DNA from: Roseibium aggregatum IAM 12614
GTDB taxonomy: Bacteria; Pseudomonadota; Alphaproteobacteria; Rhizobiales; Stappiaceae
Reading direction: 5' to 3'
Assembly: GCF_000168975.1 (NCBI RefSeq)
Contig: NZ_AAUW01000004.1
Coordinates: 272,811-336,810 of the forward strand
Length of the DNA: 64,000 bases
This document shows positions 63,158 through 64,000 of the stretch, piece by piece. The translations under genes were made by a program, and so were the position numbers. Position 1 is the stretch's first letter; each line of letters opens with the position of its first letter. The notes under the pieces are model-generated. The model was not told the origin of the DNA, made no database searches, and saw only the letters and a list, made by a program, of their open reading frames with translations.

Positions 63158-63546
63158 GTCAGGCCTTCCGATTGTACAAATACGAACTCAATCATCTTTT
63201 ACCCACTAATAGTCACAAGAGCTGCAGAACACACGTTCAAAACTCAGACCGCCGGTGGGCGCAACATTGCGGTTTACCCAAGCGAATATCGACCAGCCCC
63301 GAAAGTTCAGGTTAGGTTGCAAGCTTGTGCACTGCAATGCTAACGCAATAACTTCCACAAAGTGATCATTTTATGTCGCGGCTAGTGTTCCCACTTTTAA
63401 ATCGATTTAAAGGCGGAGCGCTTTCCGCCAGAGCGATGTTGCGGGCAGGGCAAAAGAGCGCTATGGAACAGCGCAAGTTCCGGGAGCGGACCTTTTCTTG
63501 AATGAGTTGCTGCGCACAAGCGGCAACCGACTGCAAATGGTGGAAA
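63158..63546. other. 389-bp gap between divergent galU and kdsA
   Basis: No credible gene is seen. The region should contain the promoters of both galU and kdsA. It holds a perfect 16-bp palindrome (listed separately) and is otherwise unremarkable. Short frames crossing into kdsA are shadows. Confidence 0.6.
63396..63411. promoter_or_regulatory. Perfect 16-bp AT-rich palindrome upstream of kdsA
   Basis: TTTAAATCGATTTAAA is its own reverse complement and lies 135 bp before the kdsA start. It could be an operator for an unknown regulator; no partner is identified and chance cannot be excluded. Confidence 0.35.
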
Positions 63547-64000
63547 ATGACCGAGGCAAACCGCGTAGTTTCCGTAGGCAATGTTACTTTCAGCAATGAC
63601 GCGCCGTTCAGCCTCATCGCTGGTCCGTGCCAGCTTGAGAGCCGCGAACACGCACTGGAATGTGCTGCGGCCATCAAGGAAATTGCGGATCGTCTCGGGA
63701 TCGGCGTCATTTACAAGACGTCCTACGACAAGGCCAACCGGACATCCCTGGCCGGCAAGCGGGGCGTCGGCATGGAAGAGGCCATGCCGATCTTCGCCGA
63801 AGTGAAGGAAAAATTCGGCATGCCGGTCCTGACAGATGTGCACAGCCCGGAGCAATGCGCGCCGGTTGCGGAAGTTGTTGACGTTCTGCAGATCCCCGCT
63901 TTCCTCTGCCGCCAGACGGACCTGCTTGTTGCTGCCGCGAAGACCGGGCGTGTAATCAACGTCAAGAAAGGCCAGTTCCTTGCACCCTGGGACATGAAAA
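63547..64000 (+). CDS. kdsA: 3-deoxy-D-manno-octulosonate 8-phosphate synthase, 5' part
   Basis: About 151 codons are visible before the window ends. The frame reads [80 protein letters not shown] and [14 protein letters not shown]. These are the KDO8P synthase motifs: the PEP-binding Lys and SYDKANRTS loop, and the Cys in AGPCQ found in metal-dependent types. It condenses PEP with arabinose 5-phosphate for lipid A-core Kdo. The ATG is at 63547; TGGAAA precedes it with only a weak Shine-Dalgarno. Confidence 0.95.
   Translation, partial: MTEANRVVSVGNVTFSNDAPFSLIAGPCQLESREHALECAAAIKEIADRLGIGVIYKTSYDKANRTSLAGKRGVGMEEAMPIFAEVKEKFGMPVLTDVHSPEQCAPVAEVVDVLQIPAFLCRQTDLLVAAAKTGRVINVKKGQFLAPWDMK

Overview
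The window reads as a moderately GC-rich chromosomal segment of an alphaproteobacterium. Gene content (phenylacetate catabolism, ectoine/hydroxyectoine catabolism, a very large RTX adhesin with its own type I export genes) and protein style suggest a marine Hyphomicrobiales member, perhaps of the Stappiaceae/Roseibium-Labrenzia type. That placement is an inference from content; no 16S rRNA gene is present.

Layout. 1-294: start of a znuA-like zinc-binding protein gene (minus) with a Zur-like promoter motif. 468-10549: aerobic phenylacetate (paa) region, with paaX-paaA-(DUF3291)-paaB-paaC-paaD-paaE-paaZ on plus and paaG-paaI-paaK on minus. Two copies of a TCACA-N25-TGTGA element, one before paaA and one before paaG, look like the PaaX operators. 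paaF, paaH and paaJ are not here. 10805-23370: surface-protein module with an HlyD-type adaptor, a 2332-residue RTX/cadherin-like/PA14 protein on minus, and two overlapping half-ABC exporter genes that appear to form an asymmetric pair. 23447-32228: ectoine catabolism, with eutB-eutC-doeX-doeC-doeD on minus and doeA-doeB-gntR on plus, divergent around a control region with two identical TTGTGTACAA sites.

32447-38689 is the most unusual part. A BTAD/TPR-type regulator, a cysteine-free 138-residue protein, a YcaO cyclodehydratase, a TfuA-like partner and a guanidine-modifying (deiminase-type) enzyme lie in one tight plus-strand cluster. It ends at a tRNA-Gln gene, and an orphan gene diverges from its promoter. 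The set looks like a peptide-modification (RiPP) or protein-modification locus in which backbone thioamidation or azoline chemistry (YcaO-TfuA) would be combined with arginine chemistry. I know of no described system with this exact combination.

38773-64000 is mostly core genome: tRNA-Gln(CTG), a Ppx/GppA phosphatase with a long basic N-terminus overlapping rlmE, guaB, an RsmB-like methyltransferase, a TPR protein, guaA, an AT-richer methyltransferase gene, a Cys-rich protein, a DksA/TraR zinc-finger protein, a quinone-oxidoreductase-like gene broken by an in-frame TAG next to its intact HxlR regulator, marC, gyrA, coaD, two tandem cyclophilins, queA-tgt, a DUF4864 protein, a TviB-type nucleotide-sugar dehydrogenase, galU, and the start of kdsA, which runs off the right edge.
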